NCBI GenBank assembly: GCA_951640165.1
Contig: OX621250.1
Span: 2,046,001 to 2,110,000, forward strand
Source: Pseudoips prasinana
Taxonomy: Eukaryota; Arthropoda; Insecta; Lepidoptera; Nolidae
Length of the DNA: 64,000 bases
Direction of reading: 5' to 3'
The position numbers were made by a program, and so were the translations under genes. Under the pieces are notes generated by a model that saw only the letters and a list, made by a program, of their open reading frames with translations, made no database searches and was not told where the DNA came from. This document shows positions 1 through 12,800 of this stretch, in pieces (the first letter of the stretch is position 1; each line of letters begins with the position of its first letter).

Positions 1-1
1 A

Positions 2-136
2 CGGTGGACTGATGACCTTATAGAGATCGCAGGAAAAGACTGGATGTACAGAAGTAAAGACAGAAAGCTATGGAAGAAACTGGAGGAGGCCTTTACTTTT
101 AACGATATCCATAACCACAGAAATACAAACAACTAA
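2..136 (+). mobile_element. 3' end of an RTE-type LINE ORF (fragment)
   Basis: Reading from base 2 gives 44 codons and then TAA at 134-136. The peptide starts RWTDDLIEIAGKDWM and continues through a W-x-x-LEEAF motif. This is the C-terminal signature that follows the reverse transcriptase in RTE-clade endonuclease-reverse transcriptases of Lepidoptera. The ORF is cut by the window edge. An AT-rich tail with TTATTATTAT runs follows to about 215, as expected for the 3' end of such an element. Two other RTE families in this window share the RWTDD motif but differ in sequence. Confidence 0.8.
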
Positions 137-340
137 CATTACTAAAATTATTGAAATGTAAAATTTTAATGAGTTATGGAATAAAGAGGCTTTATTATTA
201 TTATATATTATTAGTATATTAACCAAATATTAAGCTCTTATGCAATGAATCTACAATTTCAATAAAACACCACTGACACATTAAACAATATAAAATCCGA
301 TGAGAGTTGTCCATTTTGCTGCAATTTTTTAATCAAAAAA

Positions 341-369
341 GTTAATCTAGAAGTGTATTCTAGATTAAC
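341..369. repeat. Short perfect inverted repeat
   Basis: 12-base arms (341-352 and 358-369, gttaatctagaa and its complement) around a 5-base loop. The surrounding stretch 215-670 is AT-rich and shows no gene. Confidence 0.8.
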
Positions 370-680
370 TTTTAAACTATCAACTTTTAAAATCCAATTC
401 TGGATTGTCCTAGAATTGTTTTTTAAGTAGCATCCTTATGGTGGTCATCAAATTGATCTAGTTCACAGTTAGTTATATTGTAAGAGATACAAATGATTAA
501 ACATTATTCAAATCTAAACTTACCTCTATAATCCGTAACTATTCAAGTTGTTCACTATTTCAACTAAAATTAATATAAAATCTCAGGCTTATTACTTTGT
601 ACACTGCTCATTGTGCGCTTTACAACTGTGAATGATGTGACCAGGCTAATGTTTTCCTGTAGAATAACTACAATACCAAC

Positions 681-850
681 CTGTTGATTCCATGCCAGGC
701 CCTGGACATGGTCATAAGGTTGATTCCTATTACCAGGAGCCATAGGTTGGCTGGTGTTGTTCAGGTCCCATATAAAGATCTCACTCTCTGACGCGCCAGA
801 CGCCAAGAGATTCTTTTGGTAGGGGTTGATGTCCAACGCTGATACATGGC
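681..850 (-). CDS. Sec31: Sec31 exon 3
   Basis: The acceptor TCCCTCCAG precedes 850 and the donor GTTGGT follows 681. The exon holds 56 full codons and ends in phase 0. It contains [20 protein letters not shown] and the diagnostic [11 protein letters not shown] motif. Confidence 0.94.
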
Positions 851-3800
851 CTGGAGGGACATAAAAAATATTCATACGATAACGGGGACCATAGGCCATA
901 GACTTTACCAGACCCAGGCACCTCTATCAGGGCGAAATCATTACGTATCTATGTTTATTTATTTTAATAGATAATATCTATGTTGTATATAAAACAATTA
1001 TCATGGTATGTTGAAGCAAATATAAATAATTTTTAAATATCGGAATCTTAAAAACTGCAGCAAACCACCAGAATGGTTCAGGAGACTGCCATTACATTTT
1101 AAAACAAAATGGTTAGGCCAAATGGCTTTTCGAGGCCCTTCTCATGAGAATGGGTACCAATCGCTTATTATGTTCTCTGAGGCACAGACACAGGATAGTG
1201 TCTCAATCAAGAACACTCCGAAACAATTATTAATATTTCCAAATATTTATCACTGCAGAACGCAACCCGCGGCTTGAGAATAAAGCTTGTCAAAAACTTA
1301 CGAAACTAATAACAATTTTTTTTTATGTATTAGGGCGACAAACGAGCAAGCGGGTCACCTGATGGTAAGTGATCACCGCCGCCCATGGAAACTCGCAACA
1401 CCACCCTCCCCCCACCCTAACGAGCTCTGGCGACCTTACTCATACGCAGAAACACAACATTAAAGTAATTAATGTTATTATTAAAGAATGTCTTCTGTAA
1501 GGTGGATGTACTTCCCCAGTCGGGCTGCTCTTTGAGCGAATTAAGGCTGTGCCATACCTCTCTTAAAATATTTGAATATCAAATATTAAAATATTTGAAT
1601 ATCATTTAAAAGGAATTTTAGAGAGCCATTATGAAGCTTCCGACTTAATAACTTAGCCAACTGGTACCTACATGACAGATAGTGTTATCAGTCAATAATA
1701 ATGGTCGCTCATAAATATGAGCTGTTACATAACTTTTAATTGGAGCAAAAACCTTTAACTCCTTTCCAAACATTTTGCTCAAAAACCATTTCTCTAAGGC
1801 AGTGTGTACAAATTCAAAAGATTAGATTTTCCTAAATAGGCATTTAGGCAAATCTAATGTTGATAATCCTAATTTACTTTAAAACAATAAATTGAATTTA
1901 CATTAAAACAATAAATTGGTTTCTATAAAAATACTAAAGAGTGATCACCAGGTCTGTTTATAATAATTTCACCAATCAAGGCAACTAATGCCTGACGGCA
2001 ATCTTATGGGGTGAGGATGACTCCAACATGACTCATGGATCACAGCAGAATGAATTTAGTCAGATTGATGACACTGTTAGAAATCTTAATGCAAAGAAAA
2101 ACAGAACTTGTAGACATCGGGCACATTAAATATTTACAGCTAATTTTGTTGAATAGATAAGTTATGTAACTATTGTATCTCTTGTTGCCAAACAATTAAA
2201 ATTGATTATATTTGGACAATATTGTAGTATCATATTTTCATAAACAAAAATTCTTACCACTGTGTTTAGTGCTGCTGCCAAGTAGTGCATCGGTAGCATT
2301 GTTAAGCAATTTATCAGCACTGTAGAACTGTAAAAGTCCACCGTCACAACCACCAACTATGACCCCAGCATCTGACCAAACCAACTTCTGAAATCTGAAA
2401 AACCATAATAGAATTTAGATCGAATGTGCTTTTGCATTGGTACAACATTTATTCATGTCTATAAATATTTTTCTGTTCAAATACGAAGTCTGGCAGTTCT
2501 GGAAGTGTAAGGGCCAGCGCAGACAGAGAGGAGCGCAGCGGAGAGGATTTTATTAAGGCACTAGAAAATCAACTTTAAAATTATTTAGATAAAGTGCATG
2601 TATGCTTGAACATTATAATGCGCGAGACTGCGCGAGCATTTTGTCAGGTTCAAGCATATATGCACATTATTCCTAAAGCTCTAAAGTTGATTTTCTAGTG
2701 CCTTTATAAAATCCTCTCCGCTGCGCTCCTCTCTGTCTGCACTGACCCTAAGAAATACATCAGGGGCCACTTGACTTACCTAACAATATTAATTAAAATT
2801 AATAAACAAAAACAAGTTATTGATAATTACTTTTCATTTTAAAAATACATTTTGGGTAACTTATTTCCATATCAACATAATTATTTTTGAAGACTAGGGA
2901 TATGAGTAAACTTAATGAATGTAATTGCTCATGGTATTAAAGTATGTTGTGCTAGGCCATCAGGGAAAATGCACCACACACAAATATCAATTCTTGTGAT
3001 GAGGTGTCCAACTTGCAACACAATGCCTGCACTACGCAAATGAATCCCTGTATCACAAGGTAGTTTCATCATAACAGCTGTAAAAAGTCCACAGCTGGAC
3101 AAAAGCCTCCCCAAAAATCAACTTGGGGGATATGCCATAATTGCCATGCTTGGCAGATGGGTTGGCGATTGCAGCATGATGGTCATAGTATACAGAAAGG
3201 CGCTGATCAAGCTATGCGAGTAACCTGTTACAGTTTCACAGTTATTACCCTATAAGCAGCACAATATGGAGTCTGCCTACAAAAACTCCTAATATACAAC
3301 TTTAAAAGCATCTTTATGACTAACTACATTTTTTATTTATAAAGAAATTGTAGCATGCATACTTGCTTTGCTACCAATTCAATTAGATTCTTAATGAGTC
3401 TTTGACATAATTACATGCTGGTTCTTAAATATTAGTTTGGTACGAACTATTGTGATTATACCATACACAACAAAATTTGACAAAATCGGAAGGTGGTAGC
3501 ATTGTTATAAATATAGTCATTAGCCCAAGTATTACTTATATACTCCACAGTCTTTGCTAAACACAAAACTATTTAGTTGCTTCAGGTTATAAAATTGAAT
3601 ACTTGCTTCGAAAAGGTTTAAACCAGGTACTTCATTTAATTACCTAAAGCAACCAAACCATTTCATTAGGAGTAATTACAATTTAATGGTATACATACAA
3701 AGTTGGTGAGGTATAGTTACTATAAAATACTGTACAAACAAAAATATTTCAATAATAATAAGCATTCTTTTTACATGAAGTAACATCTGGAGATATTGAG

Positions 3801-5080
3801 TGGTCCAAAAAAAAAAAATTATATTAAAAAAAACAGCTGAATTTCAATTTGTTAACTAGAACAAGTAAATAAATATTCTACATGAATAAAAAGCTTTATA
3901 TTCATGTAGAATTTAAAAAAGCGCATGTAAATAGACAGAACATGTTTGTATTAATATAATTAAGTATACATAATTATTTCTAGTTACATAGATATTTAGG
4001 TACATGGATTGTGTGAAAACATTTATGAAATTTAATACTGGAATAATGATTACAATTCAGTTGCTCTCCTCAGTAAAATAAAGATTATAGAATAGAAATG
4101 CATAGCTCTTATGAGATTATAGTCATAAATTATAGTGAATTTAGACGGGTCAGGGTACTTAATATTACAATTGCAAATCATCACTTATTATTTACTCTTT
4201 ACTTTATTTTATGGGCAGTGGTTACCATAGTATCAAGAGGTGTTCAAGCTGCTCAGTAGGCCGTTAGCATAGCTTAACAACAATTGCCTAGTGTCTACAA
4301 TACAACAGCTTAACAAGCCCTATGAAATATGAAGATGCACAAAATCATAACCACTCTAGAGGTAACCATGTGCATATGTGCTATGCTAATCACTTGCAGA
4401 CCAGTAAGTACAACAATCTATAAGCACCTCAAGCTTAAGTTTTAAATGCATGTGAAACAAATCAGTCAATATTGTTGGTGACCAACAGCTATTTTTCTAC
4501 CCTGATTATATGTTTATACCAAGGTGTTGCTAATTGTGAACCTATAGGAATGTAGGTTTAGAATTATCATTTTTATTGAATATTATAGCACCATTATTCT
4601 GTTGTATAACATACATATGTTTTTAATAAAGAAGACTGTGTTGAGGTATTGTTTAGATTAAATTTAAATATGTATTTGTCTTACAGGTGTTATACATATA
4701 AAAAACATAATGAACCCCAATGGGTACAACAAACATCTTAATTCTATTTTTATACAATTCCTAGTGCAAACATAAAAAATAATCAAATTCGACATTTGTT
4801 TCACAATCTTTTGGATTTTGGAGGGGAGAGCTTACAATTAGCCATAATAATATATATTTATATATGAAAATACTTACTTATGCTGTGTCTGCAAAGTGGA
4901 TTTAAGCTCTAAATCCAGTCCAGGGTCTTCTAAGTTCAGAGAATATAGCTCTAAATACGAGCTGGAGCTAAACGAAGCATCAACCTGCTGCGCGGCGGAG
5001 CCGGCGGCGATCGACACCGGGTAGTGCTCCGCCGGAGACCAGCACACGTTCACCGTCCTCTTCAGCTCCTTCACTTTCAT
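681..5080 (-). CDS. Sec31: Sec31, COPII coat outer-layer WD40 protein (N-terminal part, three exons)
   Basis: Exons at 4878-5080, 2258-2394 and 681-850 join in phase: AA|A gives Lys and G|GC gives Gly. The joined peptide begins [17 protein letters not shown], passes through [14 protein letters not shown], and reaches [16 protein letters not shown], a hallmark of the third Sec31 WD40 blade. Sec31 pairs with Sec13 as the cage of COPII vesicles at ER exit sites and stimulates GTP hydrolysis by Sar1 with Sec23. Only about 169 residues are present; full-length Sec31 is over 1,000. The next exon starts in phase 0 and must lie left of base 1. The start is ATG 5080-5078; a GTG two codons upstream is not a plausible eukaryotic start. 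The introns hold a SINE-like repeat, a PIF-like MITE and a LINE tail. The gene is divergent from the CFAP210-like gene at 6709. Confidence 0.93.
1320..1565 (+). mobile_element. SINE-like dispersed repeat
   Basis: Contains cacctgatggtaagtgatca, ccgcccatgg and cttccccagtcgggctgctc. The same blocks recur at 23905-24045 (opposite strand), 32380-32490 and 59600-59790, so this is a dispersed family. It lies in a Sec31 intron. No coding capacity is visible. Confidence 0.7.
1975..2060 (+). repeat. Fragment of a dispersed repeat
   Basis: The block gcaactaatgcctgacggca followed by atcttatgggg has a diverged second copy at about 45708-45745. The family is not identified. Confidence 0.5.
2258..2394 (-). 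CDS. Sec31: Sec31 exon 2
   Basis: A TTTTTCAG acceptor precedes base 2394 and a GTAAGA donor follows base 2258. The peptide [19 protein letters not shown] is the second WD40 blade. The first base completes a Lys codon and the last base is the G of a Gly codon finished by exon 3. Confidence 0.92.
2511..2748. mobile_element. MITE, PIF/Harbinger-like, with TAA target duplication
   Basis: About 65-bp terminal inverted repeats (gggccagcgcagacagagag at the left, its near-complement ending ctgtctgcactgaccc at the right) flank a short centre, so nearly all of its 238 bp folds into a hairpin. TAA lies immediately outside each end (2508-2510, 2749-2751). A TWA-type 3-bp duplication with GGGCC termini is characteristic of the PIF/Harbinger superfamily. 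It sits in Sec31 intron 1. Confidence 0.8.
3080..3245 (-). mobile_element. RTE-family LINE 3' tail fragment
   Basis: The minus-strand text resembles 47880-48075 on plus: 'tggacaaaagcctcccc', 'gccatgcttggcagatgg' and 'gcgattgcag' are shared. It is the non-coding 3' end of an RTE element and carries no intact ORF. Confidence 0.6.
3875..4080 (-). mobile_element. LINE 3' tail, five-copy family
   Basis: It shares 'agcgcatgtaaatag.cagaacatgtttgta' and 'tatttaggtaca.ggattgtg' with copies at 9303-9530, 16327-16570, 48570-48800 and 53445-53650. On the minus strand the copies end in an A/T-rich tail (aaaacctttttta), as for a truncated retroelement. The left edge is a 13-bp-arm hairpin (3875-3887, 3900-3912). 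Confidence 0.7.
4878..5080 (-). CDS. Sec31: Sec31 exon 1
   Basis: 67 codons plus two bases. The exon ends at a GTAAGT donor (4872-4877 on plus). It encodes the N-terminal first blade, with [19 protein letters not shown] corresponding to the conserved SAQQLDATFS region of animal Sec31. Confidence 0.93.
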
Positions 5081-6708
5081 CTTCACGACACTACCTCACT
5101 AAAACAATCACTAATCTTCAACTATCCCACACGTAAAACAGTTTTATTTACCAAATTATGTCACCGATTTGGAACGCTTCCCATTAAACATTCACAACTA
5201 GAACTACGATGTAATGAATAGTAAGATGTCAGATATAGTCTAAAATATATTTTCGCATTAGAATAAGCGACGTTTCAATTAAAAATTACTATATTTACCA
5301 TAAAAACACCAACTTGGCACTTCCAACGTGGCTGACGTAAATATTCCTAGATTGACAGATGATCAAGTGACAGTTCGTTCGAAAACCATAAAAATTCGAC
5401 ACGTCATTTCGATTAGTACAGATACAAAATATTCAGCATTATCGTCGTCGCCGCACCGTATCACTAGCTAGCACTAGCGCTAGCGCGGCACTATTAGAAA
5501 ATAAATAAAATTTCATATCGTGCTTTACTGTAAAACGCTGTGAAAAACATGGACTGTAGATCATAACTGTGTCTCAATCTACATTTTCAACCTTCTACAT
5601 TTACTTACCATGTTCCTAAGCAACCATGTAACAAAATTTAGAAATAGGGCGCAAAGCACGCTTTTGAGAGAATTATTTTTATTTATTTTTATTTTGTTAA
5701 TTGTATTAATTAACAACGGTCAACTAATCAAACAACATCCTCCCCTTTTTGAAATTGGTTAAAAAGGTTTCACATAAGAAGGATTTTCCCCTTATTATAA
5801 AACTTCTAGCAAATACTTGGCAAAGTCCAACAGAAATTAAAAAGTGTTTTACATCAATCAATTACTATATAGAAGTGCCTATATTTAGAAAGTGCGGAAA
5901 ATAAATGTACCATATTATTTAGCATGAAATAAACTGGAGATAAGTAGGTATATTTCTTAGAGGATCACGAAGGTAACTACTGCTATTTAATTTAGTCCTA
6001 CCTATTATCTACCTACTCATTTTCATCTTGTGATAGGTGCCGTCACCCAGAGAATATCTACTATTTAAGAATATTTATATCTATCTCTCGTCTGTGTGTT
6101 TAACATCGCTGATGGCTTACAAGCCTTGCTATCATAGCTTGGTAACACATAAATAAATTGAGGTGCTTAACTTATCTACTTACTTAACAAATCTCATGGC
6201 TCACCGGTCCGAGGTAAAACACCCAGACACGCGGTCATCCTTATATGGGTGACTGTTAATGTGGTTTAATTTCTGACTGTATCCTTGCTTTAGCGAGTGC
6301 GTTAAGCTCTAGAAGCCTACTAGGCGGCTTGAATAACTGACGCCAGGGTAATCACTGTCCATACGATAAAGAAAGAAGGAGCTTAGCTATGCAGAGCTCA
6401 TATTTTCCGAAATTTTTGGGTTAATCAACATATAACGACAACAGTCTCAATAAGACACTGAAAGAAAGAACAGCAGAGGTCATGCTCAGACTGAAGCAAA
6501 GCTTATGCTGTCTGTATGTGTAGGCTGTGTAGCCAGGGTATACGTATCTCCATTCCAAATTTCATACAGTCGTTTTTGCAAGATAAACTAGGTATAAACA
6601 TTCTATATCTGTTATAATAAGTACTCAATCACAATCAAACTTTAAATTTATACAAGAGTAGGTATACATAGTTACATGGATTATGTTACAGAATACTAAG
6701 CTGAAAAA
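5081..6708. promoter_or_regulatory. Divergent intergenic region between Sec31 and the CFAP210-like gene
   Basis: 1.6 kb separates the Sec31 start codon from the first exon of the CFAP210-like gene. No clear TATA box is recognised. A GC-richer patch with gctagc repeats (5440-5490) lies close to Sec31. A repeat fragment (about 6195-6290) shares 'gggtgactgttaatgtggtt' with 7360-7380. Confidence 0.4.
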
Positions 6709-6864
6709 ATGCCGATCGTAGTTGCCAAAGACGAGTGGGCGCGGATAAAGAAATGGACACATCTGGACGCCGAGGACCCAGAGGTGGTACGGAAGCGGGA
6801 GTACGTGAGGTTCCTGGACGCTACCAGCAGGCAGATGACTAAGTCGTGGCCGAATTCTGTTGAG
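6709..6864 (+). CDS. CFAP210-like exon 1
   Basis: 52 codons from ATG 6709, beginning MPIVVAKDEWARIKKW. The donor is GTATCC, weaker than the others in the gene. The exon ends in phase 0. An upstream non-coding exon is possible. Confidence 0.75.
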
Positions 6865-9800
6865 GTATCCACAAGAATTACCTCGCACTGTATAAGGTGT
6901 ATGTAATAGTGAACATAACTGACGGAGCTTTATTTGCATATAAAACTGTAAAAGGTATAGAAAATCTATATTCAAACTACAAAAAATAATTTAACTTCCC
7001 ATACAGATAACTTCCCATAACGATCGGCTGATACAAACTGTATGGGGTGCTAAACAAAATATTTATTGCATTTCATAAACTCGTATACCTACCATGTGCC
7101 ACGGCGCTGCCGTAACAATCTCTCTTGACTGTAATTGGGTATATTATTCGGGGAACGCTATTATTAAATTTATGGTTTAGTAACACATTCTTTTGTAGAG
7201 TCTTTATTTAGGATTTAAAGTACTAGGTACCTACATTACCAGTAGATTTACGCTGTCTACAGGACAACGGTCCGTAGGTAAGTGATCGGCAAGATAAAAC
7301 ACCACAAACAAACAACGGTCTACCACCTAAGGACAGACTGAGTGACTGTCCGTAGGTGGGTGACTGTTAATGTGGTTTCATTTCTGAGCGTCTCCATACT
7401 TCAGACGGCACGTGAAAAAAAGCAGTGTTAAACGGTAGGAAAATTTAATTGAAGTATGGACAGACACCAGCACATCTAGCTATCCCAATCTGTCAAATTT
7501 CTTTGATAGATTTTCAACTTTATCACAAAAGCATAAGGTTTACTTTCAATTGGGGCAATTTGCCAGATTGGGGTAGCTTGATGTGCTGGCGTCTGTACCT
7601 TATGCATGGCGTATTTTACTCTATGAGCAGGTCAACTGGAGAAGTAAATAACACTCACCAGGTTTTGTATGATTGTCGTGGGATCTGGGAATCAGTAAGG
7701 TGGCTAGAGCTCACCGGGCTGGGGAGAAGGGTGATGGCATGAGTGTTACAAAGGTCATAGACTACGGTAGCGGTTACAATTGGGTGAGCTGTATGAGTGT
7801 TTGCAGACTTCGTGTCATCTTGACGTCCTGCTGGTTTCCAGCGACCCTCAGAAGATCATGACTACATACGTGGTGTAAAAAACAGCTTGTAATCAAGCAG
7901 GATTATACTAAATATTTTGTATATCTTATAGAACGTTAACAAACGGAACGAAGAACTCCGTCAAGCGCGAATAGACGCGGCAGAGAAAGCCAACACCAAG
8001 TTCTACAAGCGCTACCTGAAGAGGAAGAAGGAAGAGCAAGAGAGACTTATGTATTCGGCCAGAGATGCTGTGTTTAAGAACAGAGATGCGCCCAAGTTGC
8101 TGCTCAGGTATTTCCTTCAATCTGAAGAAGAATAGTTGGTATATTCTAATTATTATGGCAATTAATTGACTCGTGCTGACGACGAGAGTCTGATAATGTG
8201 CTTCTTGGCGCCGGGTGGTCTGGTGGAAAGTGTTTTTTTACCATCCTACCAAAGGCTTTTTAACAGCCGTCAAATAGTAGGAAGCTTCTCGAACCGACCG
8301 GAAAGAGGCAGGTCAGGACCAACGGCTTTACGCGATCTCCGAGGCACAAGGCAGAGGTGTGATTTCCGCCAACACCCAGTGTAAAATCCGAAAACCAGAT
8401 TTAGTGTCGACCTGGATTGCAACCCAGGACCTTAATATCTGCGGCTGAACACGCTACCACTAAACCAACGTGACAGTCATTAAAACTTGCTATAATCAAA
8501 TATGCATTCATCCATCCAAAATTTAAGTACCTACTTGGCACTTGGCTGAGTAGCATTCTCCATTTATCCCATTGTAGAGCAATCTCTTTTACTTCTTTAT
8601 AACTGTCCACTTGTATTTTTCTTTAAGTTGATCAATATACTTACTTCTCGGTCTTCGTCTCTTTCTTCTTGCGTCTATCTTCCCTTCTATTATATTTGTG
8701 ACAAACTGGTCGTTTCGGATTAAATGTCCTATCATCTTACCCCTTCTGGTTTTTTTGTGTTAAATTTGTCGTTCTTCATTTACTCTTTTTAATATTTCTT
8801 CATTGGTAATCTTTTCTGTCCAGGACACTTTCTCTATTTGACGACAGCACCATATTTCAAAGGCTTCCAACTTTTCCTGTCTTTTTGTCTTAGGGTCCAT
8901 GTTTTACAGGCGTAAAGTGCAATGCTCCATATGTATGATTTTATTAGCTATTTTAGAATATTTTTACAAATTTGTGAGGTGAAAAAAGTGTTTTTTTTGG
9001 GTAATGTGCAAAACTGTTGCAAAAGCAATTCTGGTATTTCATCAAATATATTTACTTCTTCAGTGCGGTCATAGAAACAGCAATCCAAAAAGAACGTGAA
9101 GAACAACTCAAGTTCATGAAAGAGCGTCGCCAAGAACAAGCAGCACAGAAGAAGAAAGACGAAGATGAGGTTATGAAGAAGTCTAAAGAGTGGAATGAGT
9201 TGATGGAACTTAGGAAAAAGAGAAGATTCGAGGCTAACAAGCAGCATCAAAAGGAAATTATTGAGCAGTAAGTTATGGTTGTAATCCCTTAAGCGTGGTA
9301 CTTAAAATAAAATAAAATAAAAAAGGTTTTTATTCACCTAGACTTTAAAGAAGCGCTTGTAAATAGTCAGAACATGTTTGTAGTAACATACTCGTAGTTA
9401 AGTATACATATTTATTGCAAGTTACAATTTTTTTAGGTACACAGATTGTATATTTATACATTTATAAAATTTATTTTTACTACATATTGTGGGAGTGGTT
9501 CTGTCCATATTATATTACTAGCTGTGCCCCGCGGTTTTACCCGCGTTAAATTTTATAAATTATCACATCTCCTCCCCCGCCCGTAGGTGATAGCGTGATA
9601 ATATGTAGCCTATATGTTGAACCGACTTCTTAGTAATATTCATGCAAAATTTAAAGTAAATCCATGCAGTGCTTTTTGAGTTTAGTCCGGACATACATAC
9701 AGACAAACAGACGCACAGACAAAAATTCTAAAAACTATATTTTTGGCTTTGATATCGACTGTAGATCACGCCCCAAGAATCCTTTAAAAAAAATATTAAA

Positions 9801-12800
9801 TGTACAGTTTTTACTTTCCTACGAATTTATTATATGTATAGATATTAGAAGGCTATAGCATATTACAATGGTCCACGATCAGCTACTGACTTAAAGGCTC
9901 TTCTTTACCGCGCCGCGCCGCATACGTTGCGAGGTTAAGGCAATAGCTGCCTGCCACGAGGTCACTCTATAGATTTCTCAGCGTTTTTCAGTGAAACAAA
10001 GAGAAAATAGTCCTTAAACCATGTAACAGGCAGGCTTATTCGACGGCTTGTCACAGCCGACTGCCCATACGAACAAATAAATAATAGGGCTAGCTATACA
10101 ATTGATTTTGTCACCTTCCAAATTCTTCTTTAAGTAAAATTATAAAACAAATGTTTTTTTTTCTTTTGTTATGAGTTATGACTAAAATATAAAAGTAAGA
10201 AATTTCAAAGTTATGATAAACAATTGTATAGGTACCTATTCTTTTTATTTTCAAATTGGGAGTCTTTCAATGGTCATCATCAGCATAATCATGATCATCG
10301 TCTTCCTGCATACCTAGATGAGATACTTACTGAAAATTAATTAACACAATTTGAAAACCATTTAACGTATTAACGTAGTTATCACATTTTAGACTATTTA
10401 ATATTTATATTATCATTAATTCATCAACCTGTTTTGCTTTGGGTTCCTCTGCTCTGCAGTGTAGGTGCAAATGTGTAGCCACTTATTTGTATGTATATGT
10501 GTGAAGCTGTATAAACGGATGACATTACGAATAAATGAGTTGTTGTATTGTTTAATTTCGAACATCCCTACAGCTTCATAGACGGCAAGCTTTCCGACGG
10601 AAGTAAAGTCATAATCGAATGCAATACACAAGTGTTTTATGGCCCCTTTTAGAACAAATTCTACTTGACAACATTAAAAATTACTAGAAGATGATTGAGA
10701 CCTCAGGGAAGTTATTTCTTATGTTTTCCAGAGCCCATGAGGTCGCCGAACGAAACCGCCTAGAACACGAGCTGGAACTGAACTTCCAAAAGATTGATAA
10801 CGTGAAGGCCAATCAGCAGATAGAAGCCCTCAAGGAGTTTGATGAAAATTTTGTAAGTTTAACTTTGACACATTTACATCGAAATAAATGTGATATCGCA
10901 CAAATAATAAAAATAGTAAATATGGTAAGAGTTCCTAATGGCTATTTAGGTATTTCCCTTGTTTGTTGAATTATCTCGTCAAGTAGTATATCTAAGCCTC
11001 GTTGGTCTAGCAGTAGCGTGTTCACCCGCAGATAACGAAGTCCGGGGCTCAAATGCCAGGTTGGGCAAAAAGTGATTTTGGGATTTTTCTGTAAAAAGAA
11101 AATATTCTCAGCATCAGCCCGAAGTCTGAGAGCGGTATCATACCTACCCCCGTGCCTCGGAGAGTACGTAAAGCCGTCGGTCCTGTGCCTGACCTCTTTC
11201 CGGTCGTGTCGCTAGGCGTCCCATCGCATCATGAGAGTGATGGAATAGAAAGTGCTCCTGTGTTTGGGCACACACTTGAGCACTATAATATGTCCCTCGC
11301 AGATGGCTAATCTCTGTTGAGACTGGCCGCCGTGGCCGAAATTCGGCTAGGAGGACATTGTATCTAAGCTAGAAGGAGTCAAATTATTGGGCGCTTTGCG
11401 ACAATTGTGTCCAACTCTTAAGAGCCGGCGTGCGATACAAAAGTGTTTCGCCAAGCATAATATAAAAGAACAGAAAATTTCGTGGCGTGACCTTATTTTT
11501 ATAAATATCGCTTCAAATTAATGTTAGGGCGTTAAGGCGGTACCCTGACCAAATAACCTTGAGCATTCGTTCCCTCTTCGCCGCACCCCACCTCTATAAT
11601 ACTTCGTAAAACATTACTAGCGCCATCTGGCGAACATCTTACGACTACAAGTAAAAATTACAGACCTAAGAATTCACAGACATGGGCATTCAATATATTT
11701 TTTATGAAACGTTTAGTGGTGAGCCTAAATAATGTTGGTCGTGATGAATTCAGTGACTATACTTACGTTCATGAATACGTTTACTTTACTTTTATTCTAA
11801 TACAAGTATTGATGATACTCTATAAATAACATGGTGCGGTGTGTATTTTTTGGATTGAAGGTTATTCAGGCAGCGATCGATAAAAGTAAAAATTAAACAA
11901 CAAAGCAAATTTTATCATTATTTATTATTTTAAAGTAGGTACAACATACCTAACACGAAAAAATAAAAAGATAGTTTATATATCCAAAAAATCTAAGTAT
12001 TGAGTACATGTGGGGGCCATATTTACGTCAGAAGGTTCATCACTCTCACTTCTCCTATCTGTATCTACCGACTCATTCTCTTCATTTAATTTAGGTTGAA
12101 TATTTTCTTTACTTTCTATTTTGTTTATCAGTGCCTCTTCAATGTATGAAGGATTTCTTATAGTCATCCCTCGTGGATAGCGGGGGTCCACTAATTCTGG
12201 CAACAAACAATCTACATAAAATGATGTAAGTTTTTCTTTCATCTTCTCCTTCCAAATTGTATCATCTCTATCGATGTATTCCACTTTTAGCGGAGAGTTT
12301 TCATTTGACCAAACTGCAAATAAGCACGTTGATCTTTGAGTAACGTGTAGTTGCCCCTGCACTTGATAGTACCTACCATTGGTGATTCTTATTGATTTCC
12401 AACCCTTTGTTGTTATTTTCCAAAACGTCACTTTCCTTTTTTTGATGGCTTCTTCCAACCCCAATTTGAATGCCGTTAATGGGCATTTGACTTCAACGAT
12501 TGTATCGTCGCCACATAAACCATCCGGAGTGGCCCCTAAAAATGGCAACTCTTTGTCAATAAATAAACCACAAGGTTCAATTTTGATGTTTTCTTGAATT
12601 TCTAATTGCTTGATGGCAATGTTTTCATTTTCCTTGCCATGTTTTATTGACAATACATGATCAATGTTAGTTTTATATAACATGTCTCGTACAAAGTTAT
12701 GACAACTTGTGCCATTTCGCCGCGTGATAACTTTTCCAAAGTTGGAAGCGGTTATTATTGACCTACGCAACTCTAGCCACTCGCTGCATTCGCTTTGTAA